The notes under the pieces are model-generated. The model searched no databases, was not told the origin of the DNA, and saw only the letters and a list, made by a program, of their open reading frames with translations. From CAYLPT01 sp964385645 (GTDB taxonomy: Bacteria > Armatimonadota > Hebobacteria > Hebobacterales > Hebobacteraceae), in contig CAYLPT010000197.1 in the NCBI GenBank assembly GCA_964385645.1, forward strand, positions 1-31,713: 31,713 bases of DNA, given 5' to 3'. Position 1 is the stretch's first letter, and every line of letters starts with the position of its first letter. Both the position numbers and the translations under genes were made by a program. Below, in pieces: positions 24,217 to 31,713 of the stretch.

Positions 24217-24659
24217 TCACTTGTTCTCCCTGTTCCTTTCCGGTCGTGCCTCAGGCACACCCGTTGAGGCGGGCTGGGGGGTGAGGCCAGCCTTGCGGCG
24301 GTCCTTGAGCCGGCAGCTCTCGCCCCGGATGTTGACCATGGTGGAGTGGTGCAGCAGCCGCTCCAGGATCGCGGTGGCGATGGTGAGGTCGCCGCACATG
24401 CTGCCCCACTCCCCATAGTCCGCCTGAGGCGGATTGGAGGTGAGGATGACGGAGCCGCGCTCGTAGGTGCGCTCACCAGCTCGAAGAAGATGCTTGCGCC
24501 GATCTCGTCCGCCACCGGCAGCTTCGGGGCCACATAGACCCGCAGCCGGCGATCCAGCCGCCCCTGTCGCGCCGCCCGTCCCAGATCCGTTGTCACCAAG
24601 TCATGGGCGGTGATGAAGTGGGCGCGGAAGCCGGCCTCGATGGCTTTCGTGGCAGCGCT
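24217..24659 (-). pseudogene. IstB (IS21-family helper ATPase) relic lacking the N-terminus, with deletion and frameshift
   Basis: From 24659 the minus strand reads ATKAIEAGFRAHFITAHDLV and then GRAARQGRLDRRLRVYVAPK, the IstB segment just after Walker A, up to the Walker B end ADEIG. It then jumps straight to ASIFFELVSA near 24500, skipping the usual 'YLP....LG' residues. Near 24470 the match shifts frame to YERGSVILTSN, then IATAILERLLHHSTMVNIRG and RLKDRRKAGL, with a stop at 24217. Walker A and istA are absent. The left edge meets the dispersed repeat (24662), so an element end has been joined to the middle of istB by an internal deletion. Confidence 0.82.
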
Positions 24660-24661
24660 GT

Positions 24662-24817
24662 CAGTCGGCATCCGAAAGTGACCCACCCCGGAGCGATGAG
24701 CAGATGACAGGGACGAAGGCTCTGAGGGGTAAGCCGAGCTGCTCCCGCTGGTCCGGGGTGGGTCAGTCTGGGACGCCGATCGGTCCGCCAGGCGGGCCAG
24801 AGCCGGACGCCGGTCAA
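24662..24817. repeat. Dispersed repeat, copy 2 (related copy at 4883-5060)
   Basis: This copy begins CAGTCGGCATCCGAAAGTG and ends near CGGACGCCGGTCAA. It contains a perfect 12-bp inverted pair: GACCCACCCCGG (24680-24691) and CCGGGGTGGGTC (24753-24764), 61 bp apart. Order and spacing of blocks match copy 1 except for about 21 bases missing after the first box. It adjoins the truncated IstB relic and is probably the left end of that insertion sequence. From 24818 to the promoter at 24918 I see nothing further. Confidence 0.75.
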
Positions 24818-24917
24818 GACCTCGTCACAGCACCGCTGCCGCACGGCTCCCTGGGATGACATGGGACCCTGTCCCGGGGCGGCTCATCGCCTGGGGCGGC
24901 GCCGGGGCGCGGTCGGC

Positions 24918-24946
24918 TTGTTGGCGCACAGGGTGTGTGCTATAAT
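24918..24946 (+). promoter_or_regulatory. Promoter of the polysaccharide export operon
   Basis: A perfect TATAAT (24941-24946) is preceded by an extended -10 TGC, with TTGTTG (24918-24923) 17 bp upstream as a moderate -35. The predicted start near 24953 gives a leader of about 80 nt before the permease ATG. It lies just past repeat copy 2, so the operon begins where the mobile-element debris ends. Confidence 0.65.
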
Positions 24947-25035
24947 CGCCTCACGCCCGCGTGGCACAGGCTGGGCGCGGTCGCGCCAGGCCGCGCGATC
25001 GGGCCCGACCGCTGGCAGAGGTGGTTCCTCCAGGT

Positions 25036-25830
25036 ATGCTCAGGACGACTCGCGAGGTCTGGCTGAAGCGGGCGATCTTGTGGCACTTCGTCAACGTCTT
25101 GCTCTCCTCGAGCTACCGGACGAGGGCGCTGGGCTTTGGCTGGGCTCTGCTTGATCCACTCCTTTTCATGGGGGTATACTACCTCGTCTTCGGCAAGCTG
25201 ATTGCCAACCGCCCGCCCTCGTTCATGCTCCATATTTACGTCGGCGTCATCGCGTTTCGCTTCCTGAACACATCGGTCAGCCAGGGCGCGGGGATACTTC
25301 GGGGGCAGGGCGGGCTGATTCGCGACATTCCGTTTCCAAAGACCGCGCTACCGCTGGCCACGGTCACCGCGCGCCTCTTTGACTTCGCCGCTGGGTGGTT
25401 GGTGGCGATCCCGCTGGCGGTGGTCTTCGGCCACCCGCCCACCGTCTGGTGGATGCTGATCCCGCTGTTCGTGCTCATGCAGGCGCTCCTGGTCACCGGG
25501 CTCACCCTCATCACCACCTACGTCGGCTTGTTCTTCGCCGACATCCAGAATATCCTCAACGTCGGCCTGCGGCTCTGGTTCTACATGACGCCCGTGCTGT
25601 ACCCGCTGTCGCTCGTCCAGCGGCGGACGGCCAACTATCCGCACCTGTACTACGCCTACCTCTCGAACCCCATGACGAGCGTGCTCAGAGGCTACCAGTC
25701 GCTGGTGCTGGAGCGGAACCTTCCGGAGGTGGGCTTCATCCTCTACGGTATCGCCGCCAGCGTGGCTGTGCTCGTGCTGGGTGTGCTGGTCTTCAGCCGT
25801 GGGGAGGGGCAGATTGCCAAGTACATCTGA
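25036..25830 (+). CDS. ABC-2 type polysaccharide export permease (Wzm/KpsM/TagG type)
   Basis: I start at the ATG at 25036; the frame is open to a GTG at 24961 but that lies at the transcription start and encodes an Arg-rich, non-membrane stretch. The ribosome-binding site is weak. The 264-residue product opens LKRAILWHFVNVLLSSSYRT, the cytoplasmic gate helix of the family, followed by six hydrophobic segments, the first GFGWALLDPLLFMGVYYLVF. The block GGLIRDIPFPKTALPL, FFADIQNILNVGLRLWFYMT with PVLYPLS, and YLSNPMTSVLRGYQ are typical. It exports undecaprenyl-linked or lipid-linked glycans across the inner membrane together with the downstream ATPase, whose gene overlaps it. Confidence 0.93.
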   Translation: MLRTTREVWLKRAILWHFVNVLLSSSYRTRALGFGWALLDPLLFMGVYYLVFGKLIANRPPSFMLHIYVGVIAFRFLNTSVSQGAGILRGQGGLIRDIPFPKTALPLATVTARLFDFAAGWLVAIPLAVVFGHPPTVWWMLIPLFVLMQALLVTGLTLITTYVGLFFADIQNILNVGLRLWFYMTPVLYPLSLVQRRTANYPHLYYAYLSNPMTSVLRGYQSLVLERNLPEVGFILYGIAASVAVLVLGVLVFSRGEGQIAKYI

Positions 25831-26638
25831 GATTCAGGGAGCCCGCGGCCTCGGGCAGGATGTGCCGCCGTCCGTGGACCCGGCCATTGTGCTCGAGGAC
25901 GTCTGGCTTGGGTTCCGGCTTCGCTTCTACCGGAAGCGGCTGACCCTGCGAGGCACGGCGATCTCGGCCGTGTCGTCGCTGCTGCGGCGCGGCAGGCGCA
26001 AGGATACCGAGATCTTCTGGGCGCTCCGGGGCGTGGACCTCACCGTGAACCGCGGGGATGTGCTGGGGGTGGTCGGGGCCAATGGGGCCGGCAAGAGCAC
26101 CCTGCTGCGCGTGATGGCGGGCATCTACATGCCGGACCGAGGGCGAGTGCACACCAAGGGGCGGATCTCGACGCTGCTGTCCTTCGGCGCTGGCTTCGAC
26201 CTGCGGCGACCGGGGCGCGAGAACGTCTACAACAACGGCGTGCTGCTGGGGATGACCAAGCAGCAGATCGAGGAGCGCATAGAGGCTATCGTGGAGATGG
26301 CGGGCATCGGGGATTTCATAGACGCCCCGGTGATGACCTACTCGGCGGGGATGCGCGCCCGCCTGGGCTTCTCGGTGGCGGTGAACGTGGACAGCGACAT
26401 CGTGCTGATAGACGAGGTTCTCGGGGCCGGGGATGAGAAGTTTCGCCGTCGCGTCGGCACGATCTTCGACCAGATGGCCCATGAGGACAAGACCGTCGTG
26501 TACGTGACGCACAGCATGGAGGCCATGACCCGCTACTGCACCCGGGCGGTCTGGATGGAGGAGGGGAAGGTGCACGCGGAGGGCCCGCCTGCTCAGATCG
26601 CGGAGGCTTACGTCGCGGCGGCGAAGGGGAAGGCATGA
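25814..26638 (+). CDS. ABC transporter ATP-binding protein for polysaccharide export (Wzt/KpsT/TagH type)
   Basis: I choose TTG at 25814, four bases after GGAGGGG, which overlaps the permease end by 17 nt and gives 274 residues; the GTG at 25862 is an alternative. Walker A is GANGAGKST, the Q-loop region is ISTLLSFGAGFD, the signature is YSAGMRARLGF, and Walker B is DIVLIDEVLGAGDEKF, followed by the H-loop VTHSME. These features and the long N-terminal lead before Walker A mark the polysaccharide/teichoic-acid export subfamily. The roughly 150-residue C-terminal carbohydrate-binding domain of E. coli O9a-type Wzt is absent, so substrate recognition may rest elsewhere. The stop overlaps the start of the next gene (ATGA). 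Confidence 0.92.
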   Translation: MPSTSEIQGARGLGQDVPPSVDPAIVLEDVWLGFRLRFYRKRLTLRGTAISAVSSLLRRGRRKDTEIFWALRGVDLTVNRGDVLGVVGANGAGKSTLLRVMAGIYMPDRGRVHTKGRISTLLSFGAGFDLRRPGRENVYNNGVLLGMTKQQIEERIEAIVEMAGIGDFIDAPVMTYSAGMRARLGFSVAVNVDSDIVLIDEVLGAGDEKFRRRVGTIFDQMAHEDKTVVYVTHSMEAMTRYCTRAVWMEEGKVHAEGPPAQIAEAYVAAAKGKA

Positions 26639-29600
26639 ACTCCGAGGCGAGGCGACCCGATCAGGGCGCTCCCTCCCGGGACCGGGTGTCGGAGGTGTAC
26701 TCGGGCCAGGCGATGGGGCCGGTGTTCCAGCGGCACCTGCGCGCCCGCATCCACTGGATGTGCAGCCAAGCGCGGGGGCCGCGGGTGCTGGACGCCGGCT
26801 GCAGCCAGGGGATCGCCGCGCTCCTGCTGGGCCGCGAGGGGCTCGAGGTGGTGGGGGTGGATGTCGAGCCGGAGGCGATCGCCGAGGCGGAGCAGGCGTT
26901 GGCCGCCGAGCCCGAGGCCGTGCGGTCGAGGGTGCGCTTCCTCGTGGGCAACCTGCTCGATCCGCCGGCCGACCTGGGGCGGTTCGACTCGATCCTGGCG
27001 GGCGAGCTGCTCGAGCACCTGGTCCAGCCGGAGCGCTTGGTCCAGCGGTGCTGGGAGCTGCTGCGGGACGACGGCCTGCTCGTGGTCACCGTCCCCTTCG
27101 GCCTGCACCCACATCCCGACCACAAGCAGACCTTCTACCTTGGGGGGCTGGTGAGCACGCTCTCGCCCTACTTCGTCATCGAACGGCTGCGGCTTCTGCA
27201 CACGGCGGAGGGGGCCGATTCGCCGGCCCCTCTCATCGGCGCGGTGGCCCGCAAGCAGCCCAGCCCGACTCCCGTTCATCTGCCGGCCGACGACAGGTGG
27301 TTGACCCTCTACGATGAGGCCGCGGCCGCGGCCGACACGCGCTACGTCTCCCAGCTCGAGCGCGCCACCCGGCGCGCCTACGACCTCGAGCAGCGCCTCC
27401 GCGCGCGGGAGGTTGAGCTCAAGTCCGGTCAGGCGCAGGCGCGCGAATCCGCCCGGGAGCTGGAGGCGGTGCGCGCGCAGGAGCAGCGGCTTCAGGCAGA
27501 CCTGGAGGTGGCGCGGGAGCGCGAGCAGGGGCTGCGGTCGGAGCTAGAGGCGGCGCGCGCGCACGAGGAGCGGGTCAGGTCTGAGCTGGAGGCGGCGCGG
27601 GGTGAGCAGCAGCGGCTGCGGGCTCTCCTCGAAGCAACACAGGCCCGGGTGCAGCAGCAGGGGGACCAGCTCTCCGCTGCCCGTGCGCGCGAGGAGGAGC
27701 TGCGGGTCAAGCTCCGCACCGCGGCTCAGAGGGAGCAGGAGCTGCGCGCCGCCGGTCGTGAGCAAGACAGAGCGTTGACCCACCTCCGGCGCCGACTGGC
27801 GATGATGGAGGGGGCGACCAGCTACCGGCTCGGGCTGCTGATCGTCCGCTCGCTTCAGCGCCCCTACCTGTTGCCGCTGCTGCCGTTCCGCATGGTGGCG
27901 ATGCTGGGCCGGGCGGCCGGGGCGAAGCTGCGGCGCCGCGGGCGGCGCCCTGAGCCACCACCTGTCCCGCGGCCGCCGGCGCCTGCACCCCCCAGGCCGA
28001 GGGAAGAAGCAGGGGCCCGGGCTGTGGCCTCTCGCGCCGAGCCCCGCCCCAGCCTGCCCGCGGTTGAGGAGGAAACGGATACCGATCGCCTGCTTGTCGC
28101 CGGCCGATATGAGGATCCCCGAAGGACGCGGGACCTGCGCGTCGCGGTCATCATGGACGAGTTTTCGCTCGCCTGCTTCGGGCCGGAGTGTCACCTCATC
28201 ACCATCCGCCCGGACAACTGGCGGCCCGTCCTGAGGCGAGAGCGCCCGCACTTCCTCCTCGTCGAGTCGGCCTGGAAGGGCAACGGCGGCTCGTGGGAAT
28301 ACCGGGTGGCCCGATATGACTACCCCGGCCGGGAGGAACTGGAGCGGCTCGTCGAGTGGTGCCGCGACCAGGGGGTCCCCACCGCCTTCTGGAACAAGGA
28401 GGACCCGGTCCACTTCGAGCGGTTCTTGCCCTCCGCCCGGCTCTTCGACTTCGTCTTCACCAGCGACGCCAACTGCATCCCAAGGTATCGAGAGGCGCTG
28501 GGCCACGAGCGCGTCTATGCCCTGCCCTTCGCCGCTCAGCCCCGGCTGCACAACCCCATCCGCGTCCCGGGCTACCGGGAGAAGGCTGTGTGCTTCGCCG
28601 GCTCTTACTACCGCAACCGACACCCCGAGCGCCGCGCGGAGATGGACTGGCTGCTGGCGGCCGGCCTCGAGTTCGGGCTCGAGATCTACGACCGCACCTT
28701 CGGGGCGGCGGACCAGGGGGCCGGCGACCTGGGCTTCCCTCCGCAGTTCGCCTCCGCGGTGGTGGGCGGGGTGCCCTACGGGGAGATCGCGCGGGTCTAC
28801 AAGGGCTATAGGGCCTTCCTGAACGTCAACTCCGTTGCCGACTCGCCCACCATGTTCTCCCGGCGCGTCTTCGAGCTGCTGGCCTGCGGCACCCCCGTGG
28901 TCTCGACGCCGGCCCGCGGCATAGACGAGCTGCTCGGCCGGGAGGTGGTCCAAGTCGTGTCCTCGCCGGAGGAGGCGCGGGCCGCGCTCGCCCGACTTCT
29001 CGAGGATGAGCGCTGGCGCGAGCAGCTCGGGCTGGCCGGACAGCGCCTCGTCGCCGCCCGACACACCTATGCCCACCGCCTCCACGGCATCGCCTCCCGG
29101 CTCGGCCTCCCGGTCGAGCCGCCGGGCGGGCCGCGCATAGGCGCTGTGCTCTGGGCGGACGGCACGTCCGACCCGGCGCCGACCGCGGCGCGGCTCGCCG
29201 CTGCCGGCGATCTGGACATCGAGTTCGTGGTGGCCGCGCCGCCGGGGGAGGTGGGGGCGATCCGCGACCAGGTGGAGCGCGCGGCCCAGGGCAGGCCGGT
29301 TGTCGTGCTGGCCGCCTCCGACCCCGCCGCGGGCGCGTGGTGGCAAGATGCCCTTCGCGCCAGCTCCGCCGAGTACCTGGCCCTGTTCGCCCCAGGCGAC
29401 CACTATGGGCCGCACTACCTGACTGACCTGGCGCGGGCGCTGGGCTACGCCGGCGCGGACGTGGTCGGCAAGGCGTGCTTCTTCTCCGCCGAGGCGGGCG
29501 GCGCGCCCAGGTTGGTCCGCGAGGGGCCGGAGTACTCCTACACCGCCCGGCTGCTGCCGTCCGCGACGCTGGCGAGGCGGGACCTCCTTCTCCAGCTCGG

Positions 29601-29736
29601 ATGGCCGGGCGAGCGCCTCCACGACCCCGGCCTGCTAGAGTCCTGGGCCGCCGCGGGGGCGCGCTTTTTCTCGGCCGACCGGTTCAACTACGTGCGGGGC
29701 GGAGGGGACCGAGCTGAATGGGACAGTGATGTCTAG
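26635..29736 (+). CDS. Methyltransferase / coiled-coil / CgeB-like glycosyltransferase / GT-A-like fusion protein
   Basis: This 1033-residue product overlaps the ATPase by four bases. Residues about 20-210 form a class I SAM methyltransferase: VLDAGCSQG (51-59), VVGVDVE, DSILAGELLEHL and LLVVTVPFG. Residues about 235-397 are a long coiled coil built from 14-residue repeats (separate entry), followed by GATSYRLGLLIVRSLQRPYL, a possible membrane-proximal helix. A Pro/Arg-rich linker leads to a DUF3880/CgeB-like GT-B glycosyltransferase (about 500-830) containing FWNKEDPVHFERF, CFAGSYYRNRHPER and FSRRVFELLACGTPVVSTP. The end (about 832-1033) resembles a GT-A (GT2-like) domain without a clear DxD motif. 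It may elongate, cap and measure an exported glycan, by analogy with WbdD, which however has a kinase and no glycosyltransferase. Confidence 0.9.
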   Translation: MNSEARRPDQGAPSRDRVSEVYSGQAMGPVFQRHLRARIHWMCSQARGPRVLDAGCSQGIAALLLGREGLEVVGVDVEPEAIAEAEQALAAEPEAVRSRVRFLVGNLLDPPADLGRFDSILAGELLEHLVQPERLVQRCWELLRDDGLLVVTVPFGLHPHPDHKQTFYLGGLVSTLSPYFVIERLRLLHTAEGADSPAPLIGAVARKQPSPTPVHLPADDRWLTLYDEAAAAADTRYVSQLERATRRAYDLEQRLRAREVELKSGQAQARESARELEAVRAQEQRLQADLEVAREREQGLRSELEAARAHEERVRSELEAARGEQQRLRALLEATQARVQQQGDQLSAARAREEELRVKLRTAAQREQELRAAGREQDRALTHLRRRLAMMEGATSYRLGLLIVRSLQRPYLLPLLPFRMVAMLGRAAGAKLRRRGRRPEPPPVPRPPAPAPPRPREEAGARAVASRAEPRPSLPAVEEETDTDRLLVAGRYEDPRRTRDLRVAVIMDEFSLACFGPECHLITIRPDNWRPVLRRERPHFLLVESAWKGNGGSWEYRVARYDYPGREELERLVEWCRDQGVPTAFWNKEDPVHFERFLPSARLFDFVFTSDANCIPRYREALGHERVYALPFAAQPRLHNPIRVPGYREKAVCFAGSYYRNRHPERRAEMDWLLAAGLEFGLEIYDRTFGAADQGAGDLGFPPQFASAVVGGVPYGEIARVYKGYRAFLNVNSVADSPTMFSRRVFELLACGTPVVSTPARGIDELLGREVVQVVSSPEEARAALARLLEDERWREQLGLAGQRLVAARHTYAHRLHGIASRLGLPVEPPGGPRIGAVLWADGTSDPAPTAARLAAAGDLDIEFVVAAPPGEVGAIRDQVERAAQGRPVVVLAASDPAAGAWWQDALRASSAEYLALFAPGDHYGPHYLTDLARALGYAGADVVGKACFFSAEAGGAPRLVREGPEYSYTARLLPSATLARRDLLLQLGWPGERLHDPGLLESWAAAGARFFSADRFNYVRGGGDRAEWDSDV
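27448..27825 (+). repeat. Nine tandem 42-bp coding repeats (14-residue coiled-coil units)
   Basis: Residues 272-397 of the fusion protein divide into nine 14-residue units without gaps: for example LQADLEVAREREQG (286-299), LRSELEAARAHEER (300-313), VRSELEAARGEQQR (314-327), LRALLEATQARVQQ (328-341), QGDQLSAARAREEE and LRVKLRTAAQREQE. Each is two heptads with Leu or Val at position 1. Units 2-4 are also close at the nucleotide level, so they probably arose by recent duplication. It is coding, not CRISPR. Confidence 0.85.
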
Positions 29737-29750
29737 CGGCGGGGGCGAGG

Positions 29751-31713
29751 ATGGCCGGACCTGAGCGACCGATGCCGAGGGTGCTGCTCTACTGTGATGC
29801 CGACCTGAACCTGATAGACGGCTCCTCCGTCTGGACCGCCTCCATCGCGCAGGTGCTGGCGAGAGCGGACGGGGTTCGTGTGACCCTCCTCCTGAAGCGC
29901 CCCATCTCCCGGCCCTACCTGACGGAGCCGCTCCGCAGCGTCCCCAACATCACCCTGCTCGACCCGTTCTCCGACCGCGCCGTCGGGGGGCCGCCGGGCG
30001 GGTGGCGCGCGCGGGGCCGGCTCCAGCCCGAGGAGGCGGCCCAGGTGATGGCCGTCCTGGATGAGGCAGAGCCTTTCGACCTCATTCTTGTGCGCGGGCT
30101 GCGGCTGTGCCGCGCGGTCGTGGACCAGCCATCCCTGGCCGGCCGCGTGTGGGCCTACCTGACGGACTTCCAGGAGAAGGACGCGGCCGACGTCGCCGCC
30201 GTCTACCGCGGCGCCGCCCGGCTGCTGTGCCAGACGCCCGAGATCCGCGCCCACCTGCGGCGCCTCGCGGGCGCCACCGACGACCGGTTCCTGCTCCTGC
30301 CGCCGATGATACCGGACCTGCCCGCCGAGCCGCCCCCGCTCGCCCGCGCCGGCCAGAGGCTTGTCTACGTCGGCAAGCTCGCCCCCCTCTGGATGACCGA
30401 GGAGATGGCGGCCCTCATGCCGCAGGTGCGGGCAACCCACCCCGCCGCCGAGCTGCACGTCGCCGGCGACAAGTTTCACAACTTCCCCCCGAGCCCCGAG
30501 TTCCCCGAGCGCATGCAGAGGCTACTCGAGACCACTCCCGGCGTAGTCTGGCACCGCGCGATGAGCCGGGAGCAGGCCCAGGAGCTGGTGCGCAGCTGTG
30601 ATGTCGGCTGCTCCTGGCGCCATCCAGCCCTCGACGACAGCCCCGAGCTGTCCACCAAGGTGCTCGAATACGGCGCCCAGGGCAAGCCCGTGCTCCTTAG
30701 CCGCGTCCCCATGCACGAGGACCTGCTCGGCCGCGACTACCCCCTCTTCTGCAACACTCAGGACGAGTACCTCGCCGCGGTGGACCGCGCCCTCGGCGAT
30801 GACGTCGCCTATGCGGAGGCCGCCCGCCGCGCTTGGGAGGCCAGCCGCCGCTTCACCTTCTCCGCCGCCCTCGAGCGCCTCGCCCCGCACCTGCCCTCCC
30901 CCCGGTCCGCCGCGCCACCGGCCGCTGGTCGCCGGCCCGCCGGAGACCGCGCGCCCTCCCGCCCGCTCCGCATCCTCTTCGCCGGCCACGAGCTCAAGTT
31001 CGCCGCCCAGATCGTCGCCGACCTCGACGCTCTTCCCGACTTCGAGGTGCGCACCGACGAGTGGGCCGGCCACAGCCGCCACGACCCCCACCAAAGCAGC
31101 CGCCTGGCCGAGTGGGCCGATGTCGTCGTCGCCGAGTGGTGCCTCGGCAACGCCGTGTGGTACTCCCGGAATCTGCCCCCGGATACCGCCCTCATTGTGC
31201 GGCTCCACCGCGCCGAGCTGGGAACCACATACCCTGATGAGCTAAACCTGGGCAACGTCCACCGCGTCGTCGCCGTCTCGCCCTGGTTCCGGGAACGCGT
31301 CCGCGAGCGCCTCCCCTCGCTGGGCGACCGCGTCGTGTACATCCCTAACGCGGTGGACTGCAACCTTCTCGACCGGCCCAAGCTCGGCGGCAGCGCGTTG
31401 CGCCTCGGGCTGTTGGGCGGCGCGCCCCGGCGCAAGCGCCTCGACCTCGCGCTGGATATCTTCGACGCCCTGCGGCGCCGGGACCGACGCTACGTCCTCT
31501 TCGTGAAGGGCAAGCGAGCGCCCGAGTACTCCTGGGTGTGGAGGGATGAGGAGGAAAGGCGATACTTCCAGGACCAGATGGCGCGCGTCAACCGGGCCCC
31601 CTGGCGCGACTCGGTCGTCTTCGAGCCCTTCAGCCGGGACCTCGAGGTCTGGTGGCGCAAGATCGGCTTCGTCCTCTCCACCAGCGATGATGAGAGCTTC
31701 CACCTCAGCGTCG
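29751..31713 (+). CDS. Tandem GT-B glycosyltransferase protein (3' end outside window)
   Basis: The ATG at 29751 lies 14 bp after the fusion gene, with GCGAGG just upstream. No stop occurs before the window edge, so at least 654 residues are encoded. Domain 1 (about 1-390) opens PRVLLYCDADLNLIDGSSVW and continues through RLVYVGKLAPLWMTEEMAAL to ELSTKVLEYGAQGKPVLLSR, the nucleotide-sugar site of GT4-like enzymes. An Ala/Pro/Arg linker (about 390-405) leads to domain 2, which opens LRILFAGHELKFAAQIVADL and continues with VVAVSPWFRERVRERL, VVYIPNAVDCNLL and LGLLGGAPRRKRLDLALDIF, also GT4-like, ending at STSDDESFHLSV. It probably adds sugars to the glycan exported by the upstream transporter. The donor sugar is not predictable. 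Confidence 0.9.
   Translation, partial: MAGPERPMPRVLLYCDADLNLIDGSSVWTASIAQVLARADGVRVTLLLKRPISRPYLTEPLRSVPNITLLDPFSDRAVGGPPGGWRARGRLQPEEAAQVMAVLDEAEPFDLILVRGLRLCRAVVDQPSLAGRVWAYLTDFQEKDAADVAAVYRGAARLLCQTPEIRAHLRRLAGATDDRFLLLPPMIPDLPAEPPPLARAGQRLVYVGKLAPLWMTEEMAALMPQVRATHPAAELHVAGDKFHNFPPSPEFPERMQRLLETTPGVVWHRAMSREQAQELVRSCDVGCSWRHPALDDSPELSTKVLEYGAQGKPVLLSRVPMHEDLLGRDYPLFCNTQDEYLAAVDRALGDDVAYAEAARRAWEASRRFTFSAALERLAPHLPSPRSAAPPAAGRRPAGDRAPSRPLRILFAGHELKFAAQIVADLDALPDFEVRTDEWAGHSRHDPHQSSRLAEWADVVVAEWCLGNAVWYSRNLPPDTALIVRLHRAELGTTYPDELNLGNVHRVVAVSPWFRERVRERLPSLGDRVVYIPNAVDCNLLDRPKLGGSALRLGLLGGAPRRKRLDLALDIFDALRRRDRRYVLFVKGKRAPEYSWVWRDEEERRYFQDQMARVNRAPWRDSVVFEPFSRDLEVWWRKIGFVLSTSDDESFHLSV

Noticed and set aside
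24961..25035. Upstream GTG start for the export permease
   Set aside because: It lies about 8 nt from the predicted transcription start and encodes an Arg-rich stretch not typical of the family.
27448..27825. CRISPR-like periodic repeats
   Set aside because: The 42-bp period is in frame, has no unique spacers and encodes a heptad-based coiled coil.
27544..29622. Very long antisense open frame opposite the fusion gene
   Set aside because: It is the complement of a clear multidomain protein in high-GC DNA and shows no family signature.

Overview
The window is high-GC bacterial chromosomal DNA, probably from an uncultivated member of the Armatimonadota or a related phylum. The phylum guess rests on a pseudopilin (6377-7444) with an 'FPVFARARESARR' segment after its prepilin helix and a C-terminal H-X9-DG motif, a combination common in Armatimonadota and in the Planctomycetes/Lentisphaerae sphere, and on a large DUF6785-type membrane protein beside sugar-metabolism genes. 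No rRNA or ribosomal protein is present, so the assignment is provisional.

Layout. (A) 1-3739: the 3' part of a UvrD-family helicase fused to a RecB/Cas4-like Fe-S nuclease, convergent with a zinc-ribbon/helix-turn-helix protein. (B) 3740-5060: a graveyard with the 5' half of a tRNA-Thr, a good promoter pointing at it, a scrambled tyrosine-recombinase relic and copy 1 of a ~155-180 bp repeat. (C) 5057-19204: an AraC-type regulator diverging from a co-directional set of nine genes: pseudopilin, DUF6785 membrane protein, an unrecognised 'DPEPY' protein, DegT-type PLP enzyme, GH36-like alpha-galactosidase, cyclase-family hydrolase, Gfo/Idh/MocA oxidoreductase, a secreted 'DPEPY' paralogue with a C-terminal binding-type domain, and a neutral-ceramidase-like hydrolase. 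It reads as a glycoside-utilisation locus. (D) 19205-24817: accessory DNA with two IstB (IS21) relics, an IS3 relic, a secreted beta-helix protein, an alpha/beta hydrolase, the broken C-terminal end of a second DUF6785 protein and copy 2 of the repeat. (E) 24918 to the window end: a promoter followed by an ABC-transporter-dependent polysaccharide export and assembly operon: permease, ATPase, a 1033-residue methyltransferase/coiled-coil/glycosyltransferase fusion, and a tandem glycosyltransferase that runs off the edge.

How the genes may work together. In C, the secreted DPEPY protein could process a glycoside outside the cell, the DUF6785 protein could carry the product, and the leaderless (cytoplasmic) enzymes could finish the work under AraC control. 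This is inference from gene neighbourhood. In E, the permease and ATPase would export a glycan whose length may be set by the fusion protein, by analogy with the WbdD chain-length ruler of O-antigen systems.

Most likely undescribed items: the two-copy DPEPY family with two conserved glutamates at similar spacing; the methyltransferase-ruler-glycosyltransferase fusion with nine 14-residue repeats; and the shared repeat that abuts unrelated mobile-element relics. Domain and family names come from motif recognition by eye; no database search was possible.
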